Below are positions 31,062 to 43,129 of a stretch of DNA of 64,000 bases, piece by piece. The stretch spans positions 1 through 64,000 of the forward strand of contig CAJNDS010000397.1 of the NCBI GenBank assembly GCA_905221605.1. The letters run 5' to 3'. Made by a program: the position numbers and the translations under genes. Below the pieces are notes generated by a model. That model did not search any database, was not told the origin of the DNA, and worked only from the letters and a program-made list of their open reading frames with translations. The stretch is from Symbiodinium natans. Taxonomy: Eukaryota > Sar > Dinophyceae > Suessiales > Symbiodiniaceae. Numbering within the stretch: the stretch's first letter is position 1; the number at the start of each line of letters is the position of its first letter.

Positions 31062-34000
31062 GGGGATCTTCTGGTGGCTCAATGGTTGAGTCAGCGGCTG
31101 TTTAATGATGCCAAGGAAGTTGAATGGAGTTGCCTGGCAGCCAATCTGGAACGGACGATGCTGAAGGACTCCCAGCCGCAGGCCTTCGGTACTCTTCATG
31201 CACCATCAAGCGTTTCGACCTTGCGCAGTCAGGTGAAGGAGGAGAACAGGGAGCTCACGGCCACGCTGCAGGCCATGCAGGCCGGCCCAAGGTCCAAGGT
31301 TTTGCGTTGTCCGCGCTCCTGATGCCCAAGTCGGACTGGCCCTGGGCTTGTGTTGATGGAGTTCCGGGCCCTGAAACTCTGGGATTTGAATTGAAGCTCC
31401 GAATCTCCTACCTCCCAACACCCCTCAAGAATTGGACCCTCGAACCCTCAAGCCCTATACTCAGCTTCTTGGAAATCTACAATTCCCACGCCAGGCCCCA
31501 GGGCAGCCGCAGGGCCCGACGCGGGGCGCACCTCACGGGGCTCCGCAGACCATCATGGCCGGGCCCTAAAATTCGGGGCTTCTACCTCCAAAACCCCAAG
31601 CAGATCCAAGAAGCGCCTAACATCGAAAGCCCGAATCCCTCGCAGGTCAGGGGCCGCCCTCGATTCTTTGGTGGGTTGTCGCGGGTCATGGGCTGAATTG
31701 TGTAAGAGGTCCAGGTTGGGAGCGACTTCTAGCCATGCATGTTCACTAGTGTTTGACGTAAGGCGTCTCGCGTAGGCAAAAGGCTTCTCGCGAGGGGCGT
31801 CAAGAACTCGAGCATGTGAACTACTCTGGCAGAGTTATGTTTATGACATGTGGGCATCTCGCGAAGGCGTCATCATGCGGTTCGCCAGTATGTTATCTAC
31901 TTTGGATTATCTCTGGGATCTCCTAGGGGCGTCACCATGCAGTTCTGTAGTATGTGACTGGGTCTGTCATAGAGATATGTTTGTGAACTCCAGTTACGAC
32001 AACTTCTTCTGATGCTCTTGGGAAGCAATGTGGGTGAGAGCGAAGGGACTGGGGTACAAGGCTGGGATTTTGCAGTTTAGGGAAAAGGCTCCATTTGCGA
32101 AGAGATCAGGAACTGCACAGGGGACAGGATTCTAGAGGCTAAAGGTTGGAAGAATGGAGGTTCATAAATACTCGTAGTCATTGTAGAGCGCGGTAAGCGC
32201 TTCGGCGAGAATTCTGATCATGTCTGGACTGCTCACATATAAAATATAATATAAAATATAATATAATATATATATATATATATAATATATATAATATAAT
32301 ATATATATATATAATATATAATATATATAATATATATAATATATATAATATATATATAATATATATAATATATATAATATATATAATATATATAATATAT
32401 ATAATATATATAATATATATAATATATATAATATATATAATATATATAATATATAATATATAATATATATAATATATAATATAGAATATATAATATATTA
32501 TTTATTATATATTGTATGAAGCTCCTCCAAGTCTTTGCTGCGGAGAGGTTATGGGGAGACCCGAGTCCAAATATCTCGCTCGGGAATGGGGCCAGGCACA
32601 ATGAGCCTGAGGAGCCCTTCGGAGGCAAGTGCACCTCAGCTGCAAACTGGCTGTGAGGCTGTTCTTTTCAGCGCCGCGCCCTGTGCGAGTCGGTGGACCA
32701 TGCGTAAACCCGCGGTCTGAGCTGACTTGGCAGCTAGAAAAAAACCAGCAACCTGCACACTTCATCAGTGCTTTTCCTGTAGCCCCAAACCTTTTTTGTC
32801 AGTCCTCAAAGTCCCTGAACCCCAAGCCTGGACTATGGCCGGATCGCAGCCAAGTCTCACATCCGAAGCAAGCCAAAATCCGATCCTGCCTGTGGTTTGC
32901 CCTTCGTGAAGAAGCTGCTCAAGGCCACTCGCAGAGAGTCCAATTGTTGTAGAGGTGCAGGGTTCAGACTGGGTACCGGGTTCGAAGATTTCTTGCTGAA
33001 TGCTGAAATGCAAGAACTTCTGGAACGCTTCCCGTATGTCAGGTGAGGAAAAAACAGATTCAATGTGCCAGCCGTGGTCATCACTGGCGTTGAAGGTGTT
33101 CTCAATGTCCGCTTCCGCTACGCTGTCCTTCGTGCGTCACAGCATCATTCTACTTTTTGGTTTTGGATCTATGAAAAGCTAGGATGCCTGGTGAGACGTT
33201 TTGCGTACACATACTTGTCGTGCCGAGCCCTTACCCTCAACTCAACCCAGGCATGCAAAGCGAAGATGGATATCGCAGAGTTGCAAGGCATCCCAACCTT
33301 GGGATTTGACTGTTGGAGGGCATTGGAGGGTTGGCGGGTTGCTTGAAAAAGACATGAAAAGCGTCTGGCGAGTCGGTGGTTTAGGATTTATCTGAAGGTC
33401 TTGTGAGTAGTTTGCGAGCCCATGTCGAAGCCCTTGCTGGGATACTCTGAGCCCGACGGCTGAGGCAGCTTGAAGCACAACGTGCACTTGTGCTCGCAAG
33501 AATGCTACGGCAAACCGAGCAAGCAAGGCTGGGTTTGGAAAGCCCGCGCACTGCATGTGGCATGTGCGCCATGCCAGGGCTGAATAAGCACAGCCTCCCT
33601 GACAGACCCACACATCCGACAGCTACTTTGACTTCGAGTGGGTCCAACACACGCCACAACATAAATATATTATATATTATATTATATATATATTATATTA
33701 GATATATTATATATTATATAATATTATATAATATTATATATTATATATTATATATTATATATTATATATTCTATATTCTATATTCTATATTCTATATTAT
33801 ATATTATATATTATATATTATATATTATATATTATATATTATATATTATATATTATATATTATATATTATATATTATATATTATATATTATACATTATAT
33901 ATTATATATTATATATTATACATTTTACATTATATATTTTGTTGTGTATTATATATTATATATTATATAATATATTTTCAAGCGTTGTCCAAATGCACTT

Positions 34001-34889
34001 TGAAAGCTGGGAGCCGACCTGGCAGGCTGTCTTCAAGAGCGGCTGGCGAGGCCCCAGCTGGACTCCGGCAGACAATTAGGGTTTAGGGTTTAGGGTTTAG
34101 GGTTTAGGGTTTAGGGTTTAGGGTTTAGGGTTTAGGGTAGTAGAAGCTAACGAAGCTGAAGATGAAGCTCATGAGAGTTGCAGAAAAATGCTTTGAGCCT
34201 GACAGGATCATCATCGCCTGCAAAGATCTTCCGGCACCACATGGTGAGTCCCCGGTGATGACTGTGCTGGCATGTGCCAAGTACATGAAGCCTGGCTGAA
34301 GCTCACTTTGCGTATCGGTTTGGGATAGTGGAGTGACGTACATACTCGTATACATCGTCTCAGAACTCTAGGGCCCTGCGTCACGGAGCGTCAGGGCCCA
34401 CATGCTAGCCAGGCACTATCAGCAACGGAGAGCGGAACCAACCCTTGAAATAGCTTCAGTTCATTTAGATGGGCAACAGCCCGAAGTTACCATGCGAATA
34501 TCCGTTTTGGTGATGATTGGATGGCCACGGTCAGGCGCGACGGGCACAAGCACAGCAACTTCTCGGAACTCTCACAACAACTGTTCTGGCACAGGAGGCA
34601 AGCCTTGGCTTCCTGGCCACGTTGAGGGCTCCAGGGATGTTAGCGATTCAGAGGCTTGTGAAGGCTTGTGGCTTTGGAAGTTCTTGCTTCGGGACTGGAC
34701 GGGTTTGTCAGCTGCCTCACAGCCAAGTTGAAGTACTTTGCGATAGTCGACGAGACGGAGGGCGACCAATGCAAGACCTTCGAAGTCGCGCTGGAGGAAA
34801 AGCTGGAAACACAGAAACTCACCGTTCCCGTCACGATCAAAGGGAAGATCGAACAGATCCTTGGCTTGACAAGGAGTGGTCTCGTGTAG
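31062..34889 (+). CDS. multi-exon gene, unrecognised product
   Basis: Proposed exons: 31062-31291 (LLVAQWLSQRLFNDAKEVEW ... STLRSQVKEENRELTATLQA, coiled coil); 32672-32703 (RRALCESVDHA); 32827-33042 (LDYGRIAAKSHI ... LPFVKKLLKATRRES ... NAEMQELLERFPYVR); 33058-33190 (FNVPAVVITGVEGVLNVRFR ...); 33469-33578 (LEAQRALVLARMLRQTEQAR ...); 33983-34080 (LSKCTLKAGSRPGRLSSRAA ... RQTIR); 34144-34243 (KLTKLKMKLMRVAEKCFEPD ... KDLPAPH, donor G|GTGAGT); 34723-34889 (AKLKYFAIVDETEGD ... IEQILGLTRSGLV, TAG). Joins 32703/32827, 34080/34144 and 34243/34723 are in phase. The other joins are unproven and the first exon may belong to another gene. A 15-nt piece with an in-frame TGA lies at 33043-33057. AT microsatellites fill two introns; intron 34081-34143 is telomeric repeat. 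Confidence 0.5.
32238..32512. repeat. AT microsatellite (TATATAATA-type)
   Basis: Near-pure AT of ATATATAATATATATAAT units. Tyr/Ile-rich frames through it are artefacts. Confidence 0.97.
33661..33975. repeat. AT microsatellite (TATATTA-type)
   Basis: TATATTATATATTATATA-type run with a few C/G interruptions. Confidence 0.97.
34081..34143 (+). other. 63-nt apparent intron made of (TTTAGGG)8
   Basis: Starts GTTTAGGG and ends GGGTAGTAG, all else being perfect TTTAGGG. Removing it joins RQTIR to KLTKLKMKLMRVAEKCFEPD in phase 0. Left in place, the frame stops at once at TAG. Confidence 0.5.
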
Positions 34890-35019
34890 CCTTCAGTTTG
34901 CATCATCCCTGGTATCGTCATCGTGGCACGTACTGAGTGAATTGTGTTTTGCACTCTCTCCGGTATCTTCATACTCATTTTGTGGCAATAAGAGCTGCTG
35001 GTGGTTGTAGGGCAAAAGC

Positions 35020-35175
35020 GAGTAAAGTCTGTTACAGAAACTGGCCGGTTGTAACGGAAACTGGGGCCCTGAAAACGACACCGAAACTACGAAGGGGCGT
35101 AACGGAAACCAGTCTGGGAGCGTTACGGAAACGGCATCAGGGCGTAACAGAAACTACCTTCCGTGAACGAGAAAC
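35020..35175. repeat. left flank motif GTAACGGAAAC, several copies
   Basis: GTTACAGAAACT, GTAACGGAAACT, GTAACGGAAACC, GTTACGGAAACG and GTAACAGAAACT occur within 150 bp just before the 40-bp satellite. The reverse complement TTTCCGTTAC clusters on the far side at 40945-41120. Confidence 0.8.
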
Positions 35176-38100
35176 TACCCCAAACAATCTTAAGGCGCGA
35201 GCTATTTGGTCACACTGCCCCAAACACTCTGAAGGCGCGAGCCATTTGGTCGCACTGCCCCAAACAATCTTAAGGCGCGAGCTATTTGGTCACACTGCCC
35301 CAAACACTCTGAAGGCGCGAGCTATTTGGTCGCACTGCCCCAAACAATCTTAAGGCGCGAGCTATTTGGTCGCACTGCCCCAAACACTCTGAAGGCGCGA
35401 GCTATTTGGTCGCACTGCCCCAAACAATCTTAAGGCGCGAGCTATTTGGTCACACTGCCCCAAACACTCTGAAGGCGCGAGCTATTTGGTCGCACTGCCC
35501 CAAACAATCTGAAGGCGCGAGCTATTTGGTCGCACTGCCCCAAACACTCTGAAGGCGCGAGCTATTTGGTCGCACTGCCCCAAACAATCTTAAGGCGCGA
35601 GCTATTTGGTCGCACTGCCCCAAACAATCTTAAGGCGCGAGCTATTTGGTCGCACTGCCCCAAACAATCTGAAGGCGCGAGCTATTTGGTCGCACTGCCC
35701 CAAACACTCTGAAGGCGCGAGCTATTTGGTCACACTGCCCCAAACAATCTGAAAGCGCGAGCTATTTGGTCGCACTGCCCCAAACAATCTTAAGGCGCGA
35801 GCTATTTGGTCACACTGCCCCAAACACTCTGAAGGCGCGAGCTATTTGGTCGCACTGCCCCAAACAATCTTAAGGCGCGAGCTATTTGGTCACACTGCCC
35901 CAAACACTCTGAAGGCGCGAGCTATTTGGTCGCACTGAACCAAACAATCTCAAGGCGCGAGCTATTTGGTCACATTGCCCCAAACACTCCGAAGGCGCGA
36001 GCTATTTGGTCGCACTGCCCCAATCAATTTTAAGGCGCGAGCTATTTGGTCACACTGCCCCAAACACTCGGAAGGCGCGAGCTATTTGGTCGCACTGCCC
36101 CAAACAATCTTAAGGCGCGAGCTATTTGGTCGCACTGCCCCAAACAATCTTAAGGCGCGAGCTGTTTGGTCGCACTGCCCCAAGCATTCTGAAGGCGCGA
36201 GCTATTTGGTCGCACTGCCCCAAACAATCTTAAGGCGCGAGCTATTTGGTCGCACTGCCCCAAACAATCTTAAGGCGCGAGCTATTTGCTTACACTGCCC
36301 CAAACACTCTGAAGGCGCGAGCTATTTGGTCGCACTGCCCCAAACAATCTTAAGGCGCGAGCTATTTGGTCACACTGCCCCAAACACTCTGAAGGCGCGA
36401 GCTATTTGGTCGCACTGCCCCAGACAATCTTAAGGCGCGAGCTATTTGGCCGCACTGCCCCCCAAACAATCTTAAGGCGCGAGCTATTTGGTCGCACTGC
36501 CCCAAACAATCTTAAGGCGCGAGCTATTTGGTCACACTGCCCCAAACGCTCTGAAGGCGCGAGCTATTTGGTCGCACTGCCCCAAACACTCTGAAGGTGC
36601 GAGCTATTTGGTCGCACTGCCCCAAACAATCTTAAGGCGCGAGCTATTTGGTCGCACTGCCCCAGACAATCTTAAGGCGCGAGCTATTTTGTCACACTGC
36701 CCCAAACACTCTGAAGGCGCGAGCTATTTGGTCGCACTGCCCCAAACAATCTCAAGGCGCGAGCTATTTGGTCACACTGCCCCAAACAATCTGAAGGCGC
36801 GAGCTATTTGGTCGCACTGCCCCAAACACTCTGAAGGCGCGAGCTATTTGGTCACACTGCCCCAAACAATCTGAAAGCGCGAGCTATTTGGTCGCACTGC
36901 CCCAAACAATCTTAAGGCGCGAGCTATTTGGTCACACTGCCCCAAACACTCTGAAGGCGCGAGCTATTTGGTCGCACTGAACCAAACAATCTCAAGGCGC
37001 GAGCTATTTGGTCACATTGCCCCAAACACTCCGAAGGCGCGAGCTATTTGGTCGCACTGCCCCAATCAATTTTAAGGCGCGAGCTATTTGGTCACACTGC
37101 CCCAAACACTCGGAAGGCGCGAGCTATTTGGTCGCACTGCCCCAAACAATCTTAAGGCGCGAGCTATTTGGTCACACTGCCCCAAACACTCTGAAGGCGC
37201 GAGCTATTTGGTCGCACTGCCCCAAACAATCTTAAGGCGCGAGCTATTTGGTCACACTGCCCCAAACAATCTTAAGGCGCGAGCTATTTGGTCGCACTGC
37301 CCCAGACAATCTTAAGGCGCGAGCTATTTTGTCACACTGCCCCAAACACTCTGAAGGCGCGAGCTATTGGGTCGCACTGCGCCAAACAATCTTAAGGCGC
37401 GAGCTATTTGGTCACACTGCCCCAAACAATCTGAAAGCGCGAGCTTTTTGGTCGCACTGCCCCAAACACTCTGAAGGCGCGAGCTATTTGGTCGCACTGC
37501 CCCAAGCAATCTTAAGGCGCGAGCTATTTGGTCACACTGCCCCAAACACTCTGAAGGCGCGAGCTATTTGGTCGCATTGCCCCACTCTTAAGGCGCGAGC
37601 TATTTGGTCACACTGGCCCAAACAACCTTAAGGCGCGAGCTATTTGTTCGCACTGCCCCAGACAATCTTAAGGCGCGAGCTACTTTGTCACATTGCCCCA
37701 AACACTCTGAAGGCGCGAGCTATTTGGTCGCACTGCCCCAAACAATCTCAAGGCGCAATCTATTTGGTCGCAATGCCCCAAACAATCTTAAGGCGCGAGC
37801 TATTTGGTCACATTGCCCCAAACACTCTGAAGGCGCGAGCTATTTGGTCGCACTGCCCCAAACAATCTCAAGGCGCGAGCTATTTGGTCACACTGCCCCA
37901 AACAATCTGAAGGCGCGAGCTATTTGGTCGCACTGCCCCAAACACTCTGAAGGCGCGAGCTATTTGGTCGCACTGCCCCAAACACCCTTAAGGCGCGAGC
38001 TATTTGGTCACACTGCCCCAAACACTCTGAAGGCGCGAGCTATTTGGTCGCACTGCCCCAAACAATCTTAAGGCGCGAGCTATTTGGTCGCACTGCCCCA

Positions 38101-38355
38101 AACACTCTGAAGGCGCGAGCTATTTGGTCGCACTGCCGCAAACAATCTTAAGGCGCGAGCTATTTGGTCACACTGCCCCAAACAGTCTTAAGGCGCGAGC
38201 TATTTGGTCGCACTGCCCCAGACAATCTTAAGGCGCGAGCTATTTTGTCACACTCCCCAAGCAATCTGAAGGCGCGAGCTATTTGGTCGCACTGCCCCAA
38301 ACACTCTGAAGGCGCGAGCTATTTGGTCGCACTGCCCCAAACAATCTTAAGGTGT
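35176..38355. repeat. 40-bp satellite, array 1
   Basis: About 79 copies of a 40-bp unit (AAGGCGCGAGCTATTTGGTC then GCACTGCCCCAAACAATCTT). Two variants (CAATCTT and CACTCTG) tend to alternate as 80-bp dimers. A marked block (CTGAACCAAACAATCTCAAG ... CACTCCGAAGG ... CAATTTTAAGG) at ~35935 recurs at ~36977, showing a ~1.04-kb higher-order repeat. Forty bases is not a multiple of three, so + frames stay open by three-unit cycling; they are not genes. Confidence 0.97.
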
Positions 38356-39860
38356 GGTTGGGCGGTGCCATAAGCAAATGGAATGGGCGGGTTTCAAGTT
38401 TACGGTTCTTAGGGTTTAAGTCCTCCTTTTGCGCGAAAAGGTCGTGAAGTCACGAAACTGACCGGTCAATGTTGTTCGAGCCAGAGCTACAGGGTCTGAG
38501 GGTTTGAATTTCATTGGGGAAGCTCCTGAGAGAGCTGCTCCACTCGAGCAACCCCATTTGGCCGCGTGCGGTCCCTGCAGTGCTAGCACCTTTCCCACCT
38601 TCCCCGCTCCCCGTTTGGGGAATGTTAATATAAGCCGCCAAACGGGGGGCGGCGGAACGTAACCCAGCCCTACTATGAGCATGCACTACCCCGTCGCGTC
38701 TTCTCGATGTGATTCCTCATGACAGGTTGCAGTGGAGGGGCCCAGACACCCAAGAAACTCCTAACCCTGCAGAGCATGTCGACATTTGCAGCCGATGTAG
38801 TCTTTCAGCTGCTGCAGCTTCGTATGGTGTGGTCCACGAGACATCTTGAACCTGCATACGTCGTTCCTTCTGCCAGTCTGGGATATGGAAGACAAGGTCC
38901 AGCGTCTGATATCGAATCTGACCCGAGCATCCTGTTCTAGTGTCTGCACCCTTTGTTTGTAGGCTTGTTCCCGCGCCGCCCTCAGAAGCAGGGGCTTGGT
39001 GGGGTTTATGCCTCCCTCACAAGTAGTGGTTGGCGTAAGTCGCTAGTTTCAGTTTCTCATTGCGCCTCGGATGCTGAGCACATCTCAGCCCAGCCCTAGC
39101 CCTACTATGGGGAAACGCCAAAACAGGCCGGAACGTAGGCGGAACGTAACCCAAAACCCACGCAAAACCCATGCAAAACTCACCGAAGCCCACCCAAAAC
39201 ATTGAATTGAGAATCTCAATATACGTCCTAGAAAGTATATCATTGGTCAGCTCGCTCCCCTTCTCCCTCTCTCTCCCGAGGATGCGAAAAGCCCGCGTCT
39301 CTTCTGTCTTTGTTCGCTTTTGACAAGGCCTTGTTATGCAAGACCGAAAGAAAGCACTGAAGATGCAGTTCTGCCTGCAGGGTTTTTTGAAGTAAATCTC
39401 TCCAAAACCTCCTTGTGTGGCGGGACGGAGAGAGAAGAGAGCGGAACAGAGAGAGAAAGAGAGATGGGTTCAATGGGTAAAGCTCGGTCAGCACCAGCTG
39501 ATGCTCATGATGCTCGGGGGTTGGGCTTTGAATTCCCGGGCCAGGACCAGCTGATGCTCATGATGCTCTGGGGTAGGGGGCGTCACCAAATCCCGTGATG
39601 AAAATTCTGGAAATTCCATGGAAATTCAAGCTATAGGGGGGAAATGTAAAGAAAACAAGCATGAGCGCGCTCCCATTTTTTTTCCCTAATGTAGGGCTGG
39701 CTACGTTCCGCTACGTCCCGGCCTGTTTTTGCTTTTAGCTAAGCACATCCCTCCAAGACGCACCTCTTCTCCCCAATAGCAGGTTTCGGTGGTGGGATCC
39801 CGTCTGTGTCTGACAATATTTTATTACCGGATTCCTGCAAAGCGTGTTATGTGGGGCTGT
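38356..39860. other. spacer between the two 40-bp arrays
   Basis: Holds short unconvincing frames, a 51-bp local duplication of AGCTGATGCTCATGATGCTC (39499 and 39550), and GCGGAACGTAACCCAGCCCTACTATG at ~38651 and, in related form, ~39095-39153. One inverted-repeat element is listed separately. Confidence 0.5.
39112..39738. mobile_element. possible MITE: inverted AACAGGCC-GGAACGTA ends
   Basis: Left CAAAACAGGCCGGAACGTAG then GCGGAACGTAACCC (39120-39153); right GGGCTGGCTACGTTCCGC then TACGTCCCGGCCTGTTTTTG (39692-39732) is its near-perfect reverse complement. CCCTACTATG/ATGTAGGG lie just outside. No coding capacity is visible. Length ~620 bp. Confidence 0.55.
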
Positions 39861-40848
39861 AAGGCGCGAGCTATTTGGTCACGCTGCCCCAAACAATCTG
39901 AAGGCGCGAGCTCTTTGGTCGCACTGCCCCAAACAATCTGAAGGCGCGAGCTATTTGGTCGCACTGCCCCAAACACTCTGAAGGCGCGAGCTATTTGGTC
40001 GCACTGCCCCAAACAATCTTAAGGCGCGAGCTATTTGGTCACACTGCCCCAAACACCTGAAGGCGCGAGCTATTTGGTCGCACTGCCCCAAACAATCTTA
40101 AGGCGCGAGCTATTTGGTCACACTGCCCCAAACACTCTGAAGGCGCGAGCTATTTGGTCGCACTGCCCAAACAATCTCAAGGCGCGAGCTATTTGGTCAC
40201 ATTGCCCCAAACACTCCGAAGGCGCGAGCTATTTGGTCGCACTGCCCCAATCAATTTTAAGGCGCGAGCTATTTGGTCACACTGCCCCAAACACTCGGAA
40301 GGCGCGAGCTATTTGGTCGCACTGCCCCAAACAATCTTAAGGCGCGAGCTATTTGGTCACACTGCCCCAAACACTCTGAAGGCGCGAGCTATTTGGTCGC
40401 ACGGCCCCAAACAATCTTAAGGCGCGAGCTATTTGGTCGCACTGCCCCAGACAATCTTAAGGCGCGAGCTATTTGGTCACACTGCCCCAAACAATCTTAA
40501 GGCGCGAGCTAGTTGGTCACACTGCCCCAAACACCCTGAAGGCGCGAGCTATTTGGTCGCACTGCCCCAAACAATCTTAAGGCGCGAGCTATTTGGTCAC
40601 ACTGCCCCAAACACTCTGAAGGCGCGAGCTATTTGGTCGCACTGCCCCAAACAATCTTAAGGCGCGAGCTATTTGGTCACACTGCCCCAAACACTTTGAA
40701 GGCGCGAGCTGTTTGGTCGCACTGCCCCAAACACCCTGAAGGCGCGAGCTATTTGGTCACACTGCCCCAAACACTCTGAAGGCGCGAGCTATTTGGTCGC
40801 ACTGCCCCAAACAATCTTAAGGCGCGAGCTATTTGGTCACACTGCCCC
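39861..40848. repeat. 40-bp satellite, array 2
   Basis: About 25 copies of the same 40-bp unit, same orientation, including the marked higher-order block near 40170-40300. It ends abruptly at CACTGCCCC|TGGCCAG. Confidence 0.97.
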
Positions 40849-40944
40849 TGGCCAGAAAAAAAAAGCCGTGCCCTTCTGCTGCGCCTTTCCGTAGCTGGTG
40901 TTTTGGGCTTGAAGGAGGTCTTTAGGGTCTAGGTTTGGGTTTGA

Positions 40945-41120
40945 GTTTTCCGTGATTTCGGTTACACCTCTTTTGGTTTCCGTTGCAGGTTTGCCTGGTT
41001 TCCGTTACAACTGCGCATTGTTTCTCTGTCCTGGGCCGTTGTTTCCGTTACTTTTTTTTGCTTTCCGTTACATTTTTGTGTTGTTTTCCGTTACAGCTTT
41101 TTTTGATGTCCGTTACAGCC
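40945..41120. repeat. right flank motif TTTCCGTTAC, several copies
   Basis: TTTCCGTTGC, GTTTCCGTTACAACTG, TTTCCGTTACTTTT, TTTCCGTTACATTT, TTTCCGTTACAGC and GTCCGTTACAG: inverse of the left flank motif. Confidence 0.8.
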
Positions 41121-42109
41121 CCCACCCAAAGCGAGAGCAGGATGCCAACCCTGGTATAGGGCTTAGGATATGCAAGGGCCTCAGTCGTCTCTGCTTCTAT
41201 CCTCTGCTGACAGTAACGCTTTTTCGGAACACCTAAATTATTGGGGCGCCCGTGGTACGATGCGATGCGCGCCATACTTGTGAGAGGTCGATCTCGGTCG
41301 CAATGGTTGGCAGGGAGCAGACGACGCCCGTGACCCTACCCCACGACACTGCTCGCACAATTATCCCCATCGCCGGATGCTCTCGAAGTGCGGCATTGGC
41401 ATTGTCTCCTGCATTAACAGTAGTGTTCGGGCGGATATGGTATCGGAGGCCGAGAAAATCACGCTTTTCAAAGAACATGCGGGGAGTGGATAGTGCAAAG
41501 AAGTTGCCTGCTGCAGACAAATGGTTTCAGCCATTCCAGCAACATGCAAAATTGTCCGGACAGGTTTTCTTGGACGTGTACTGTAGCAAGGCAGACTTAG
41601 CAAGCCAGACCTAGATCTTTGGCGGGTCCCCCTCTTCCCAGGCCCAGGAGGATGTAACATTGGGCCATCAGAGGTTCCCTTGAACTACGGCAATCAAACC
41701 AAGAGGGGGGTCAATAGTGTGCATACGTTGTGCCATCGTAGACCTGCTGGCGTCTGCCCTCCCAAAACTTTCAGGAACAGGTGACGTCAGTGACTTCACG
41801 CAAGTTTATTTGACTTCGCTTTCTATAGCACGGACTGGGGAGAGATCAGACTTCACCGTCTCCACCCGTGGTGACCGTCCATGTCCAACGTGGGGCCAGC
41901 TTGCAAAGCCCAATTTGATCCAATTTACATCTCCCGACTTGGACTGACTTGGAACCATCAAGCCGCTTCAGGCAGAACGTCGAATTGGAAAGCACTCCCG
42001 TGAGGCGGCTGGAGGCAATTTCCAGGCACACAATGGTCATTCAGAAGTCTTGTTTTGAAGCTTGAGGTTTGGGGCTTATCTCTTGGGGCTTATCTCTTGT
42101 TTTTTTCAG
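41121..42109. other. no decidable gene
   Basis: Open frames of 120 codons on + (41252-41614) and 95 on minus (41233-41520) overlap and both look moderately protein-like. There is no splice context or motif to choose. Confidence 0.35.
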
Positions 42110-42896
42110 CATGCCCCCAAGTGCAGGCAGGACATACCCGGGAAATGCCCATCCTGCCTGGGCCTGGCCCCTGTGAGGTTCATGCAGCAGATGCTGGAAA
42201 ATCGGGACAGGAAATTGCCACCGCCCGTCCCTCAGCTCTCGCACATACTCCACAGACCTTGCTTCACGAACGGATATCGAAAACCGAAAGTGTCCGCCTT
42301 CAATCACTCAAGACCCATAAGCAGTACGGCCTCAGGCCAAAGATTCTGATCCTGGAGGACTCCGAATGCGATGCCATGGGGGTAGATCCGTCATGGGTCT
42401 CTTCTCAGGAACCCGCCCAAAAGAAGCTGATACTAGCAGGTACTTGTACCGTTGAGGTTCTTGTGTTGTACTCCTCCTAAGTGCTCGAGCCAAAAAACCC
42501 CTAAACCCTAAACCCTAAACCTAAACCCTAAACCCTAAACCTTAAACCCTAAACCCTAAACCCTAAACCCTAAACCCTAAACCCTAAACCCTAAACCCTA
42601 AACCCTAAACCCTAAACCCTAAACCCTAAATAGTCCGATGCGCAAGCCTTTCTGAGTCAGGACTTCTACGGCCAGCCATTGGACTTTCAGATTGAAGTTC
42701 CAGGAGGCCTTCTGGAAGCGATTAGGGTTTAGGGTTTAGGGTTTAGGGTTTAGGGTTTAGGATTGAGTTTAAGAGAAGATAGCCGCCTCTGGCAGTAACC
42801 AGTAGCAGTGGTTTGCTGGAGTCTCAGTCAGTGACGAAGGCCATTCTCACTTTGTGGCACTCATATGGCACTCCCAAGCCCCTTGCAAACAATTGA
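42110..42896 (+). CDS. multi-exon gene, unrecognised product
   Basis: Exon 42110 to ~42214 follows a T7CAG acceptor and reads HAPKCRQDIPGKCPSCLGLA then PVRFMQQMLENRDRK (CPSC pair). Exon 42323-42380 reads YGLRPKILILEDSECDAMG, ending GGGG|GTAGAT. Exon 42661-42726 follows CTTTCTGAGTCAG and reads DFYGQPLDFQIEVPGG then LLEAIR, ending AGG|GTTTAGGG. Exon 42828-42896 follows GGAGTCTCAG and reads SVTKAILTLWHSYGTPKP then LANN and TGA. The last three exons join in phase 0. The first join is unsettled because two frames overlap at 42200-42320. Introns hold a (CCCTAAA)n block and a (TTTAGGG)n block on either side of the third exon. Confidence 0.55.
42497..42628. repeat. (CCCTAAA)n block
   Basis: About 19 heptamers in the intron before the exon at 42661. 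Confidence 0.97.
42727..42762. repeat. (TTTAGGG)5 block starting at an exon border
   Basis: Begins directly with GTTTAGGG at the donor of the exon ending 42726. Confidence 0.95.
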
Positions 42897-43129
42897 GGCG
42901 AGGGTAGGCGTATGAGCCCTGTATGAGCCCTGTTCAGCCTCAGTCCTGTCATTGAATCACTGTTGGAGTGGAGAGCCGAAGTCATGGAAGAGATTTGGAG
43001 CTGTGACATTCTGTCAGAAGCAAAACAAGAATCGCCCACAGCCGCAGGCATTTTGCGCTTGCAGAGGCTTTCGCCCTTTTTCCCCAACAGCGAAGCGATG
43101 GGGTCGCCAGCCCTTGGTTACTGAAGCGG

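Noticed and set aside
35000-40660. Open frames of 75-155 codons in the 40-bp satellite (LFGRTAPNNLKARAIWSHCP-type peptides)
   Set aside because: Reading simply cycles through three 40-bp units; all frames repeat the same monomer and end at random mutations.
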